A stretch of DNA of 64,000 nt from Flavobacterium notoginsengisoli. GTDB taxonomy: Bacteria; Bacteroidota; Bacteroidia; Flavobacteriales; Flavobacteriaceae. Under the pieces are notes generated by a model, which was given only the letters and a program-made list of their open reading frames with translations, did no database searches and was not told where the DNA came from. Numbering within the stretch: position 1 is the stretch's first letter; every line of letters begins with the position of its first letter. Below are positions 33,976-42,740 of this stretch, piece by piece. The DNA lies in the NCBI RefSeq assembly GCF_014207905.1, contig NZ_JACHLB010000001.1, forward strand, positions 248,001 through 312,000. The letters are read 5' to 3'. The translations under genes and the position numbers were made by a program.

Positions 33976-35286
33976 ATGAAAAAAATTCTCTCGATTTTTA
34001 TACTCTTATTTGCATTCATCATCCAGTCTTGCAGCAACGATGATAACGAAAATGAAGCATTAAAACCAGTTGATTTTAGCGTTTCTCTTAAATACGATGC
34101 AACTTTTAACAGTCAGGTTGTTAAAAAAGCAAGCGTAACTATTGTCAATACAGAAACGGCCAACAAATATACGGTTGAATCGGACGAAACTGGTGTTGCT
34201 CTTTTTAAGCAAATTTTACCTGGAACTTATTCTATTACGTCTACAAAAGTAATTCAGTCAGCTGAGTTTACTGAAACTTTCGGTTATACGCCAACAGAGG
34301 CTGAAATCAATTTTAATGGTGCTGAAAGCAGTGTTATTGTAAATGCAACAGCTACAACCGCAAACATAGAAATGAAAACTTCTAAAGTAGGTGATTTTGT
34401 AATTAAACAAATTTACTACGGAGGTTCTGACACTAAGAAAGGTGCCGTATTTAGAGATCAGTTTATTGAAATTTACAATAACTCGAACACAGTACAGTAC
34501 GCAGATGGTTTATACATGGCACAACTTACTGGTTCTACGACAACAACGGTAGCATCTTACTCTTTACCTAATGGCCAGTTTGACTGGAGCAAATCTGAAG
34601 GAATGACAATGGGGAATACTGCAAATACGGATTACGTTTACGGAATCAACATCATTAAAATTCCTGGCAACGGAACTCAATATCCTGTAGAACCAGGGAA
34701 AAGCATTGTTATCGCACAAAATGCCATTAACCACAAAGCTAATTATGTTGACAATAATGGTAAAGCGGTTAGTATTTTAAGCCCTGAATTAACGGTAGAT
34801 TTAAGCACTGCAGATTTCGAAGCCTTTTTAGGTACATATTCTGGCAGCACTTATCAATATGACATTCAAAATCCTGCTGTTCCAGATGTAATTATTGCTT
34901 ATTGGGGAAATAGCAACAATGACTTGATTTTAGATTCATTAGGAAGACAAGCTTATACTATTTTTAAAATGACTGATGCTGAATTTGCGGCATTAAAAAA
35001 ATACAAAAACCCTAAAGGTGATGCTCCTTTGTCTGTTCAAATTCCAGTCGCTATTCTAATAGACGGTGTTGACACAACGAGAGATTTAGGAACACTATTA
35101 GTTCCTAAAAAATTACCATCTCAAATTGATGGAGGAAATACATACATTCCTTCTGGAGCTTATTCTTCAAAATCTGTAATGAGAAAAACAAAAACTACCA
35201 TTGCTGGAAGAATTGTTCTTCAGGACACAAATAACTCTACAAACGACTTTGTAGAAGTAACTGCAAATCCAAGAGGTTTCAACTAA
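33976..35286 (+). CDS. DUF4876 domain-containing lipoprotein
   Basis: A 436-residue lipoprotein (lipobox AFIIQSC, Cys19; then SNDDNEN, an acidic tail like the surface-export signal of Bacteroidota lipoproteins). The N-terminal part (residues about 30-130) is a Cna-B-like or transthyretin-like beta domain (KASVTIVNTETANKYTVES), followed by the DUF4876 region with a lamin-tail-like FRDQFIEIYNNSN. It follows the receptor by 11 bases and is probably its surface partner, in the way SusD serves SusC, though it is not SusD-like. Confidence 0.85.
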   Translation: MKKILSIFILLFAFIIQSCSNDDNENEALKPVDFSVSLKYDATFNSQVVKKASVTIVNTETANKYTVESDETGVALFKQILPGTYSITSTKVIQSAEFTETFGYTPTEAEINFNGAESSVIVNATATTANIEMKTSKVGDFVIKQIYYGGSDTKKGAVFRDQFIEIYNNSNTVQYADGLYMAQLTGSTTTTVASYSLPNGQFDWSKSEGMTMGNTANTDYVYGINIIKIPGNGTQYPVEPGKSIVIAQNAINHKANYVDNNGKAVSILSPELTVDLSTADFEAFLGTYSGSTYQYDIQNPAVPDVIIAYWGNSNNDLILDSLGRQAYTIFKMTDAEFAALKKYKNPKGDAPLSVQIPVAILIDGVDTTRDLGTLLVPKKLPSQIDGGNTYIPSGAYSSKSVMRKTKTTIAGRIVLQDTNNSTNDFVEVTANPRGFN

Positions 35287-35298
35287 AAATTTTCTTTA

Positions 35299-36894
35299 AT
35301 GAAAATCAATAAAATTAAAATAAATGACATGAAAAGTAATGCCTGGAAAAACTGGGCATTACTTCTTTTGTTGTTTTCTTTTGTTTTTAATGTGAATGCA
35401 CAAGACACTATAAAAGTGCAAAATCATATTATTGACAATCAGATTAAAAATCAAATTTTTAAATACCCAATCGTTTACACCAATCCAAATATTAAGGATT
35501 TTACTTTTACTGAAGTTTCTTATGAGCATCAGCAAAATGAATTTGCCAGAAAACAGGTTGCAAACGAAATCAATACCTATCAATTTTCAGCACAGGGATA
35601 TTTTACAACAAAATCCAAATGGAAACTGTTTGGTGATTTGGCTATTAAAAAAATACTAGAAAAAAATCTCGGCTGGGTACTTTCTGACGATCGTTCCGAA
35701 GAGCAAGAAGTTATAACTCCTCATTATTTTTATGTCCCGAGAAAAGCCGATTGGGATAACCAAACTTATGCATTAAGCGGTGGTTTTTCTAAAGATATTA
35801 CCAATCATTTATCTGTTGCCATTAAAGCCAATTACGGTGCAGAAAAATATAACAGAATTGCAGATCCTAGACCTCAAATTACCAACAGAAAAATGGGAGG
35901 AGAAATACAAATTGGCTATCAGATTACAGAAAATCACAAAGCATTTATTTTAGGTAATTATACCGAAAACAAAAAAGATTACACTTATTCATACAGTAAT
36001 CCTAATTTAAATTTTGAAGCGTTTCCCGAAACTTATCTTCGATTTAATGCGGGTTATGGAAGGGTTCTAAATTACTTTAAATCAATCGAAAAAACCTCTA
36101 TTTATAATTACAGAGATCTTAGAGATAAAGTAGGTTTAGGATATACCTTTTCAAATAAAAAAACAATTATAACGGCTTTGTTTTACAAACAAAATTCCAA
36201 CAATGTTTTTTACCCAAGTTCTTATACACTTAAAGAAACCGAAAGATTAAAACTTAAAACGAATTCAAATCATGCCGAAATATTTGGTATGTACAGATGG
36301 AATAAAAAAGAAATTCAGTCGACTTTACAATTTGACCAAAGTGAAGCTCGTAATTTTGACAAACAAAGCAATGGTTACAATTATACCAATTTGCTAAATA
36401 AACTGAATTGGACAGCATCGCTTTCTAAAAAAACAGGTTCAAAGATTGATTATTTGTTTGGTCTAAATATGCTTTACCAGCAAAACGAATACGATGATAT
36501 TTTGGCAACAGCCCATATTGAGTTAAATTCATTAAATACTGGAATTTATACTAGTAAAGATTTCGCTTTCGCTAAAAGCAAACTGAACACAACTGTAAGT
36601 TTCAACATGTATTTCCCGCTTCCATCAAAACTGGAATATTATGATACTTCAGGCGGAACAAATGCCCGTTTTTTTGATGAAGTAATTATTCATGATTATG
36701 CCGTAAGCACAACCAATTATTTTGCGCCTGGATTACGTTTACAGTACAGCTATCCAACAAAAAACAAAAAAACGGTGGTTTTCTTTACCGATTTAAAAGA
36801 GAAAATCGCACTTAAAAAACAAACTGATTATCCAGTCAGTATTAATACCAATACCACCTATTGGGTTCAAATGGGTGTACAATTAAATTATTAA
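35299..36894 (+). CDS. DUF6850-like outer-membrane beta-barrel protein
   Basis: A 531-residue exported protein. A hydrophobic signal (WALLLLLFSFVFNVNAQ) ends near residue 35; the ATG at 35329 would give a more typical signal length than the ATG at 35299. The remainder shows alternating aromatic and polar beta-strand patterns and ends in a strand (TYWVQMGVQLNY), so a barrel is likely. It lies 12 bases after the DUF4876 gene and 3 before the peroxidase gene. The family name is from memory and less certain than the location. Confidence 0.8.
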   Translation: MKINKIKINDMKSNAWKNWALLLLLFSFVFNVNAQDTIKVQNHIIDNQIKNQIFKYPIVYTNPNIKDFTFTEVSYEHQQNEFARKQVANEINTYQFSAQGYFTTKSKWKLFGDLAIKKILEKNLGWVLSDDRSEEQEVITPHYFYVPRKADWDNQTYALSGGFSKDITNHLSVAIKANYGAEKYNRIADPRPQITNRKMGGEIQIGYQITENHKAFILGNYTENKKDYTYSYSNPNLNFEAFPETYLRFNAGYGRVLNYFKSIEKTSIYNYRDLRDKVGLGYTFSNKKTIITALFYKQNSNNVFYPSSYTLKETERLKLKTNSNHAEIFGMYRWNKKEIQSTLQFDQSEARNFDKQSNGYNYTNLLNKLNWTASLSKKTGSKIDYLFGLNMLYQQNEYDDILATAHIELNSLNTGIYTSKDFAFAKSKLNTTVSFNMYFPLPSKLEYYDTSGGTNARFFDEVIIHDYAVSTTNYFAPGLRLQYSYPTKNKKTVVFFTDLKEKIALKKQTDYPVSINTNTTYWVQMGVQLNY

Positions 36895-36897
36895 AGA

Positions 36898-38037
36898 ATG
36901 AAAACGAAATTAATTGGCATTGGAGTAATGATATTTTCACTTATCATGCTTTCTTATGCCAAAATTGAACCAAACTTATCTATTGCCGAATTAAAAAGAT
37001 TATACAGCAGCGGCGATTATCAAAAATGGCCAAAGCCTGAAGTAGACTCTATAGTCTACACCCAAGGATTTGAAGATATCGGAGTTTTGGGTAAACCCGA
37101 ATTTCCAGAAAACAATCCGTATACAGAAGAAAAAGCCGAATTAGGGAAAGTACTTTTCTTTGACCCAAGATTATCCAAATCGGGACAAATTTCCTGTGCC
37201 AACTGCCATGATCCAGAATTAAACTGGGGTGATGCCAGAAGAGTTTCTTATGGCGAAGGAAGATTGCAAGGAATTAGAAATGCGCCAAGTTTAATGAATA
37301 TTGCCTACTCTAAAGTTTTCTTTTGGGATGGAAGAGCCGCAACTTTAGAAGATCAGGCCAGCTTTCCAATTCAAGACACTAAAGAAATGAATTTCCATAT
37401 CGATTTAGCAACAAAACGTTTGAACAAAATCAAAGGCTATAAACCGTATTTCAAGAAAGCTTTCGGAAAAGAAAAACTAACACAAGAAGAGATTTTAAAA
37501 GCAATTGCCACTTTCGAAAGAACTTTAATCAGTCCGAAAAGTAAATTCGACAAATTTGTTGCTGGAGATTCTACACAGCTAACCAACAGGCAAGTTGAAG
37601 GTTTGCATTTATTTCGTACTAAAGCGCGTTGCATTAATTGTCATAATACGGCAAATTTTTCAGATAATAAATTTCACAACATCGGTTTGACATATTACGG
37701 AAGAGAATATGAAGATTTAGGAAGATACAATGTAACTGGAAAAGCCGAAAATGTGGGCGAATTTAAAACGCAATCTCTAAGAGGCGTTTCACAAAATGCA
37801 CCTTATATGCATAACGGTTTATTTCCAAACATTCGTGGCGTATTGAATATGTACAACGCAGGAATGCCACAACCCAAAAGAAAAGAAAATCAGTTAAACG
37901 ACACTTTATTCCCAACTACTTCGAAACTGATTAAAAAATTACAGCTAAACAAATCTGAAATGGATGCTTTAGAAGATTTTATTTCGAGTTTATCAACGGG
38001 AGCTTATAAAATGAGACCGCCTGTTTTACCGCAGTAG
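36898..38037 (+). CDS. Di-haem cytochrome-c peroxidase (CcpA/MauG family)
   Basis: A 379-residue exported protein with a hydrophobic N-terminus (IGIGVMIFSLIMLSYA) and two haem-c sites, CANCH (100-104) and CINCH (245-249). FFDPRLSKSGQISC, NAPSLMNIAYSKVFFWDGRA and APYMHNG (axial Met region) follow bacterial di-haem peroxidases. It would reduce hydrogen peroxide in the periplasm, or act like MauG on a partner protein. It is the last gene of the uptake operon, three bases after the barrel gene. Confidence 0.92.
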   Translation: MKTKLIGIGVMIFSLIMLSYAKIEPNLSIAELKRLYSSGDYQKWPKPEVDSIVYTQGFEDIGVLGKPEFPENNPYTEEKAELGKVLFFDPRLSKSGQISCANCHDPELNWGDARRVSYGEGRLQGIRNAPSLMNIAYSKVFFWDGRAATLEDQASFPIQDTKEMNFHIDLATKRLNKIKGYKPYFKKAFGKEKLTQEEILKAIATFERTLISPKSKFDKFVAGDSTQLTNRQVEGLHLFRTKARCINCHNTANFSDNKFHNIGLTYYGREYEDLGRYNVTGKAENVGEFKTQSLRGVSQNAPYMHNGLFPNIRGVLNMYNAGMPQPKRKENQLNDTLFPTTSKLIKKLQLNKSEMDALEDFISSLSTGAYKMRPPVLPQ

Positions 38038-38045
38038 TTTTTTAG

Positions 38046-38256
38046 AAGGATGAAGAAGAAAGAAGAAAGAAGAAAGAAGAAAGAGGCAAGAAGAAAGAGG
38101 CAAGAAGAAAGAGACTAGGAGAAAGAGACAAGAAGCAAGAAAAAAGACTTATTTCTAAGAATAAAAAAAGAGCCAAACTGAATATAGTCTTGGCTCTTTC
38201 TTCTTTGTTCTATCTAAATCTTAATCTAGTCTTTCCTCTTGCTTCTTTCTTCTTTT
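38046..38256. repeat. Purine-rich/pyrimidine-rich inverted repeat
   Basis: 38046-38146 is almost pure purine, built from AAGAAAG and AGGCAAG units, and 38226-38256 is its pyrimidine-rich mirror (CTAGTCTTTCCTCTTGC). The terminator described next lies between the arms. Confidence 0.75.
38168..38203. terminator. Terminator of the peroxidase operon
   Basis: AAGAGCCAA (38169-38177) pairs with TTGGCTCTT (38190-38198), followed by T/C-rich sequence. The A-run on the left lets it work for the convergent gene as well. Confidence 0.8.
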
Positions 38257-38258
38257 AA

Positions 38259-38666
38259 CTACTTCACCATCACCCCTTCAACAAACAAAATCGGCACTTC
38301 TTCCGTTTTATTTTCGTCAAGCGAATTGGCTTTAAAGATAAATTTCTTGTCGTACAAAGTATTTCCGATAAAGAAAGTCACCATAAATTCGTTATTTAAT
38401 GCTAAAAGGCTTTTTTCTACCAATTCTATCTTCACAACAGAAACCGAAGGAACCTCAACAAAAGCATGACGCAGAATTGACGTTTTTTTCATCTCTCCAT
38501 CAATAGTTCCAAATGCTTTTGAAACTACCATTACGCTGTCTAAGTTAAAGTCACTGTCGTTAACTAAATAAGCGTACCACACTTTTTCCATAAAATCGTC
38601 ACTCCATTCCTGCACTGCCGCAAGAAATACGTTCTCAACTTCTGGAATTATTATATCTTTTTTCAT
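38259..38666 (-). CDS. Conserved hypothetical protein
   Basis: A 135-residue protein that I do not recognise. It has no signal peptide or membrane segment. Mixed beta-rich composition (AYLVNDSDFNLDSVMVVSKA; KKFIFKANSLDE) suggests a small globular domain. It is encoded downstream of pheS in the same direction, 80 bases after its stop, with a repeat in between. Confidence 0.7.
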   Translation of the reverse strand: MKKDIIIPEVENVFLAAVQEWSDDFMEKVWYAYLVNDSDFNLDSVMVVSKAFGTIDGEMKKTSILRHAFVEVPSVSVVKIELVEKSLLALNNEFMVTFFIGNTLYDKKFIFKANSLDENKTEEVPILFVEGVMVK

Positions 38667-38670
38667 AATC

Positions 38671-38740
38671 TTAGTAATTAGTAAAAAGTAAATAGTGATT
38701 AGAAAGAAAGCTTCTCACTAATCACTATTCACTAATAACT
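38671..38740. repeat. Inverted repeat of the ACTAAT type upstream of the hypothetical gene
   Basis: AATAGTGATTAG (38691-38702) and CTAATCACTATT (38718-38729) pair perfectly, with further copies of ATTAGTAA on the left and ACTAATAACT on the right. It is the same family as the arms around the four-helix-bundle gene. Confidence 0.75.
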
Positions 38741-38746
38741 TTATTT

Positions 38747-39772
38747 TTAAATATTTGCTTTAAACTGCTCTAAGAAACGAACATCATTTTCGTAGAACAT
38801 ACGAATATCTCCAATTTGGTATAAAAGCATTGCGATACGCTCAACTCCCATTCCGAAAGCAAAACCGTTGTATTCGTCTGGATTAATATCACAGTTTTTC
38901 AAAACGTTTGGATCTACCATTCCGCAACCTCCAATTTCCAACCAGCCTGTTCCTTTTGTGATACGGTAATCAGTTTCTGTTTTTAGTCCCCAATAAATAT
39001 CAATTTCAGCACTTGGTTCTGTAAATGGGAAATAAGACGGACGAAGACGAATCTTAGATTTTCCGAACATTTCTTTTGTGAAATAAAGCAATGTTTGTTT
39101 CAAATCTGCGAAAGACACATCTTTGTCAATGTACAATCCTTCCACTTGATGGAAAATACAGTGCGAACGAGATGAAATCGCTTCGTTACGGAAAACACGT
39201 CCCGGAGAAATCGTACGAATTGGCGGTTTATGATTTTCCATATAACGCACCTGAACAGATGATGTGTGCGTACGCAACAAAACATCAGGATTAGTCTGAA
39301 TGAAAAACGTATCCTGCATATCACGCGCCGGATGATATTCCGGTAAGTTCAATGCTGTAAAGTTATGCCAGTCGTCTTCAATTTCTGGACCTTCAGAAAC
39401 ATTGAATCCGATATTAGCAAAAATATCGATAATCTGATTTTTAACTATAGAAATAGGATGACGAGAACCAATAATTACTGGTTCTGCCGCACGAGTTAAG
39501 TCTCCGAAAATGCCTTTTGACTCTTCTTTGCTTTCTAAAGTTTCAACAATTGACTTAACTTTTTCTTCAGCTGCATTTTTCAATGCATTTATAACTTGTC
39601 CAAATTCTTTTTTCTGATCGTTTGGAACGTTTTTAAATTCTGCGAAAAAATCATTTAAAACACCTTTTTTTCCTAAGAATTTTATACGGAATGCTTCTAG
39701 TTCTTCTTTGTTTTCAGTTGAAAAAGATTGGGCTTCCCCAATATAATCTTTAATCTTATCTATCATTTTCAT
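38747..39772 (-). CDS. pheS: Phenylalanine-tRNA ligase alpha subunit
   Basis: A 341-residue class II synthetase subunit. It shows the N-terminal coiled-coil tRNA-binding part, motif 1 region ([22 protein letters not shown], shortened), [12 protein letters not shown], motif 2 around [13 protein letters not shown], and motif 3 [14 protein letters not shown]. Length is normal. The beta subunit gene is not in the window, so pheS and pheT are apart, as is usual in Bacteroidota. A second ATG two codons downstream (39766) is possible. Confidence 0.97.
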   Translation of the reverse strand: MKMIDKIKDYIGEAQSFSTENKEELEAFRIKFLGKKGVLNDFFAEFKNVPNDQKKEFGQVINALKNAAEEKVKSIVETLESKEESKGIFGDLTRAAEPVIIGSRHPISIVKNQIIDIFANIGFNVSEGPEIEDDWHNFTALNLPEYHPARDMQDTFFIQTNPDVLLRTHTSSVQVRYMENHKPPIRTISPGRVFRNEAISSRSHCIFHQVEGLYIDKDVSFADLKQTLLYFTKEMFGKSKIRLRPSYFPFTEPSAEIDIYWGLKTETDYRITKGTGWLEIGGCGMVDPNVLKNCDINPDEYNGFAFGMGVERIAMLLYQIGDIRMFYENDVRFLEQFKANI

Positions 39773-39799
39773 TCAGTTCTTGAGAATACAAATTTAGTG

Positions 39800-39887
39800 T
39801 TTTTAGTTGAAAGTGTGCGGTCGCAGTAGCAGTTTTAAGAATTATTAAGATCAAAACTGTAAACTGTGACTGCAACTGCGACTAAAA
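39800..39887. repeat. Imperfect inverted repeat upstream of pheS
   Basis: The left arm carries TCGCAGTAGCAGTTTTA and the right arm AACTGTGACTGCAACTGCGAC; the CGCAGT words are mirrored. It resembles the element at 29532-29613. Confidence 0.6.
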
Positions 39888-39888
39888 A

Positions 39889-40245
39889 CTACTCTATAAG
39901 TTTTCTTTCTAAAAAATAATTTACAATTGCTTCTTTCATTAAAACCGACTGCTCGCCTGCTTTTAATGCTGGCAATTGTTCTTTCACTTTATAATGTGGC
40001 CATCCTTCTGAATCAAAAAAATCGAATTCATAAAACCCATAAGGCTCTAATAATCGGCATATTGCAATATGCATAAGATTTAACTTTTCGTCTTTTTTAA
40101 ATTCTCGGTGTACTTTTCCAAGTTCTTGCACTCCGATTAGGTAAATTATGGCATCCAAATCTAAATCTTCGCCTTGCGAAAACTGATTGGAAAGTATATC
40201 AACGAGCTTTTCCCATCGCTCTTTTAATTGTGTATCTCTAGACAT
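39889..40245 (-). CDS. Conserved hypothetical protein of flavobacteria
   Basis: A 118-residue soluble protein, rich in charged residues. It has a mostly helical first part (KERWEKLVDILSNQF; DAIIYLIGVQELGKV) and a short aromatic segment (EPYGFYEFDFFDSEGWPHY). I do not recognise a domain. It lies upstream of pheS in the same direction. Confidence 0.7.
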   Translation of the reverse strand: MSRDTQLKERWEKLVDILSNQFSQGEDLDLDAIIYLIGVQELGKVHREFKKDEKLNLMHIAICRLLEPYGFYEFDFFDSEGWPHYKVKEQLPALKAGEQSVLMKEAIVNYFLERKLIE

Positions 40246-40278
40246 TACGTGATTTTAGATTGTTGATTTTAGATGTTA

Positions 40279-40322
40279 GATTGCTGATTAAAATCTATTC
40301 TGAGGGGGCAGAATGCAATCTG
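40279..40322. repeat. Small inverted repeat
   Basis: ATTCTG and CAGAAT pair around a G-rich loop, enclosed by AGATTG and CAATCT. It lies in the divergent gap between the hypothetical gene and cvpA. Confidence 0.5.
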
Positions 40323-40454
40323 AACTCTAAATTTTGATTTGCAAAGATACATAGTTCAACACATTGCACCCAAAAAATAAATACACAGAAAAAAGAAAGC
40401 CCTAAAAAACCTTTGAACCTTTGCCACTATGAGCCTCCGAACCTCAAAAAAAAC

Positions 40455-40462
40455 TATCTTTG
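40455..40462 (+). promoter_or_regulatory. -7 element of the CvpA gene
   Basis: TATCTTTG followed by CGCC is identical to the yicC -7 region and lies 27 bases before the ATG. The upstream TTG is too far (31 bases) to be a good -33. Confidence 0.55.
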
Positions 40463-40488
40463 CGCCTCATTAAACACCAAACCAAAAC

Positions 40489-41040
40489 ATGAGTTTTTTT
40501 GATATTATCGTAGCCGCACTTCTGGCTTTTAGTTTATACAAAGGCATTAAAAACGGACTTTTTGTAGAAGTCGCTTCTTTTATTTCGCTGTTATTAGGAA
40601 TTTATCTGGCTATTAAATTTTCGTCTTTAATGACTGGAATAATTTCAAAACATGTTTCTTGGAATCCAACTAATATTCAGATTACGGCTTTTATCTTAAC
40701 TTTTATTCTGGTTGTAATTGGTATTTATTTTTTAGCCAAAATTTTAACCGGAATTGCCGATTTTGCCATGTTAGGATGGATGAATAAATTGGGCGGAGGC
40801 TTTTTCAGAATTTTAAAAACCATTTTGATTCTGAGTATTTTTATTGCTTTGTTTGAGAAAATCAATTTCAATAATACATTCGCTAAAAAGGAAACTTTAG
40901 ACAATTATATTTTTTATAATCCCGTAAAAAAAGTCGCCGCTTTTGTTTATCCGTCGATTGAAAAATGGTACGAAACATTTAAAAAGGAGCATTCTGAAAA
41001 ATCAAAAGAAAAGAAAGAAGAAACTACAACCAAAGAATAA
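40489..41040 (+). CDS. CvpA family membrane protein
   Basis: A 183-residue integral membrane protein with four predicted helices and the CvpA N-terminus (FFDIIVAALLAFSLYKGIKN), then GLFVEVASFISLLLGIYLAI and MLGWMNKLGGGFFRILKTIL. The C-terminus is a charged cytoplasmic tail rich in Lys and Glu. E. coli CvpA is needed for colicin V production and bile-salt tolerance; in Bacteroidota the role is unknown. Confidence 0.9.
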   Translation: MSFFDIIVAALLAFSLYKGIKNGLFVEVASFISLLLGIYLAIKFSSLMTGIISKHVSWNPTNIQITAFILTFILVVIGIYFLAKILTGIADFAMLGWMNKLGGGFFRILKTILILSIFIALFEKINFNNTFAKKETLDNYIFYNPVKKVAAFVYPSIEKWYETFKKEHSEKSKEKKEETTTKE

Positions 41041-41046
41041 TTTATT

Positions 41047-41112
41047 TTGTCAGGCTGAGCGAAGTCGAAGCCCTTTTATAAACGAGAAGCTTCGACTTCG
41101 CTCCGTTTGACA
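41047..41112. repeat. Inverted repeat of the TCAGGCTGAGCGAAGTCGAAG type
   Basis: The arms 41047-41072 and 41084-41112 mirror over GAGCGAAGTCGAAGC with a few mismatches outside. I have seen the same word between genes in other flavobacteria. It is the first of three stacked palindromes in the 381-base gap 41041-41421. Confidence 0.8.
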
Positions 41113-41130
41113 TTCGTTTTCAAATCAACA

Positions 41131-41166
41131 AACCCGACAGGTTTTAAAAATTCGTCGGGTTTTTTA
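41131..41166 (+). terminator. Terminator-like hairpin, outer piece of a composite repeat
   Basis: AACCCGAC and GTCGGGTT pair (41131-41138 and 41154-41161) and a T-run follows. It may end cvpA transcription. The same word forms the outer arms of the second composite repeat at 44578-44792. Confidence 0.75.
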
Positions 41167-41173
41167 TTCAAAA

Positions 41174-41316
41174 GCCTCAGCGAGGCGATATATTTATAGA
41201 AATTAAATCACGCGAATGTAAAAAAAGCTCCAGCGGAGCGACATATATTTCACTCCACTGGAGCTCTTGATTCTAATGCTTTTATCTTTTCTATAAATAT
41301 TTCGCTTCTCCGAAGC
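41174..41316. repeat. Composite nested palindrome, copy 1
   Basis: The outer pair is GCCTCAGCGAGGCG plus TATATTTATAGAAA on the left (41174-41202) and TCTATAAATATTTCGC plus TTCTCCGAAGC on the right (41290-41316). The inner palindrome 41226-41265 begins AGCTCCAGCGGAGCGACATA and ends CACTCCACTGGAGCT. Copy 2 lies at 44578-44792. Confidence 0.85.
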
Positions 41317-41421
41317 TTTTTAATTAACGCATACAAAACACCACGCATTCAAATATTTGCAAGAAATATTTTATCTTGCCCAAAAATTCCAACAAACCGA
41401 TTTTAACCAAAAATCTAAACC

Positions 41422-42525
41422 ATGTTGTATTTAACGGGCATTATAATCACCTTTTTTCTGGTCGTTATTCTCACCAGCAAAAAGAACAAAAGTGAAGCCG
41501 ATAAAATTCTGGCGCTATGGTTGTTTTTTACGGGTTTTCATTTGTTTTTATATTACCTCCATTATAAAAAAGATTTTACTTCTTTTCCATTTCTATTAGG
41601 TTTTGAACTTCCGATGCCTTTATTGCAAGGTCCGTTTTTGTATTTATACACTTCGGCTTTAACCAATCAAAATCCGCATCGAAAATACAATTGGCTTCAC
41701 TTTTTACCTTTTGTAATTGCCGTTTTGGTTCTAATGCCGTTTTTTACTTTATCATTTCAGGAAAAATTAACCGTTTTTCAGAACGATGGAAAAGGATACG
41801 AAAACTTGATTCTGATTTTGTACAGCGCTATTTTAATTTCCGGAATTGCTTATGCTTTACTTTCGCTTCAAAAACTTTCGAAACATCGAAAAAACATTTC
41901 AGATCAATTCTCTTTTAATGAAAAAATTAATCTTCGCTGGCTACAATATCTAATTCTAGGATCGAGCATTATTTGGCTGGTCGTGATTTTTTATGAAGAT
42001 GAATATATCTTTTCAGTCGTTGTTTTTTATTTGATGTTTATTGGTTATTTCGGAATCAAACAAGTTGGAATTTTCACCAATCAGCCTATTTCACAAAATG
42101 ATAATTTTCAAAACCTAATTTTAGAAACCGTTTTTATTGAGGAAAATCAAACTGAAAAAATCAAATACGAAAAATCCAGTTTGAGTTCAGAAGAACTTCA
42201 ATCCATTCATCAAAAACTAACTGAGATTATGCAGACTGAAAAACTCTATAAAAATCCAGATTTAACTTTAGCGGAATTATCTCAAAAACTAAATGTTCAT
42301 CCAAACATTTTATCTCAGGTTATCAATTCGGCCGAAGGCAAAAACTTTTACGATTATATTAATTTACAACGAGTTGAAGAATTCAAAAAATTAATTCTTC
42401 TTCCTGAAAACGAAAAATTCACTTTACTTTCAATTGCTTTCGAATGCGGATTCAATTCTAAAACTGCTTTTAATAGAAACTTCAAAAAAGCAACTGGACT
42501 TTCGCCATCAGAATATTTAAAATAA
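41422..42525 (+). CDS. Membrane-bound AraC-family transcriptional regulator
   Basis: A 367-residue protein. The first 215 or so residues hold six to seven membrane segments (LTGIIITFFLVVILTS; ILALWLFFTGFHLFLYYL; WLHFLPFVIAVLVLMPFFTL), and residues about 255-367 form an AraC-type double helix-turn-helix (LTLAELSQKLNVHPNILSQV; LLSIAFECGFNSKTAFNRNF, KKATGLSPSEYLK). The membrane part presumably senses an envelope signal. Likely targets are the two genes that follow in the same direction. Confidence 0.9.
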   Translation: MLYLTGIIITFFLVVILTSKKNKSEADKILALWLFFTGFHLFLYYLHYKKDFTSFPFLLGFELPMPLLQGPFLYLYTSALTNQNPHRKYNWLHFLPFVIAVLVLMPFFTLSFQEKLTVFQNDGKGYENLILILYSAILISGIAYALLSLQKLSKHRKNISDQFSFNEKINLRWLQYLILGSSIIWLVVIFYEDEYIFSVVVFYLMFIGYFGIKQVGIFTNQPISQNDNFQNLILETVFIEENQTEKIKYEKSSLSSEELQSIHQKLTEIMQTEKLYKNPDLTLAELSQKLNVHPNILSQVINSAEGKNFYDYINLQRVEEFKKLILLPENEKFTLLSIAFECGFNSKTAFNRNFKKATGLSPSEYLK

Positions 42526-42542
42526 AGTCTCGCTTTTTTAAT

Positions 42543-42603
42543 CTCGCAGAGACGCGAAGTCGCTAAGCTTTATTAAAAAGAAAAAACTTCGCGACTTTGC
42601 GAG
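42543..42603. repeat. Inverted repeat of the CTCGCAGAGACGCGAAG type
   Basis: CTCGCAGAGACGCGAAGTC (42543-42561) mirrors AACTTCGCGACTTTGCGAG (42585-42603) in 16 of 19 positions. At 42621-42656 follows a single arm of TTAGC words related to the element at 28335-28370. Confidence 0.75.
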
Positions 42604-42740
42604 CAAATTTCAACAAAAAAACTTAACAACTCAGCATCTTAGCAACTTAGCCTCTTTAAAAAAAAGAACCACCTTACAAGTTGGGGCGACCAGCATAATA
42701 CTGAAACTCATCTTTGCAGAAATTTTAATCAATTCTTGCA

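Noticed and set aside
40421..40462. Complete promoter for cvpA using the TTG at 40421
   Set aside because: The spacing to TATCTTTG is 31 bases, well outside the usual 17-23, so only the -7 element is reported.
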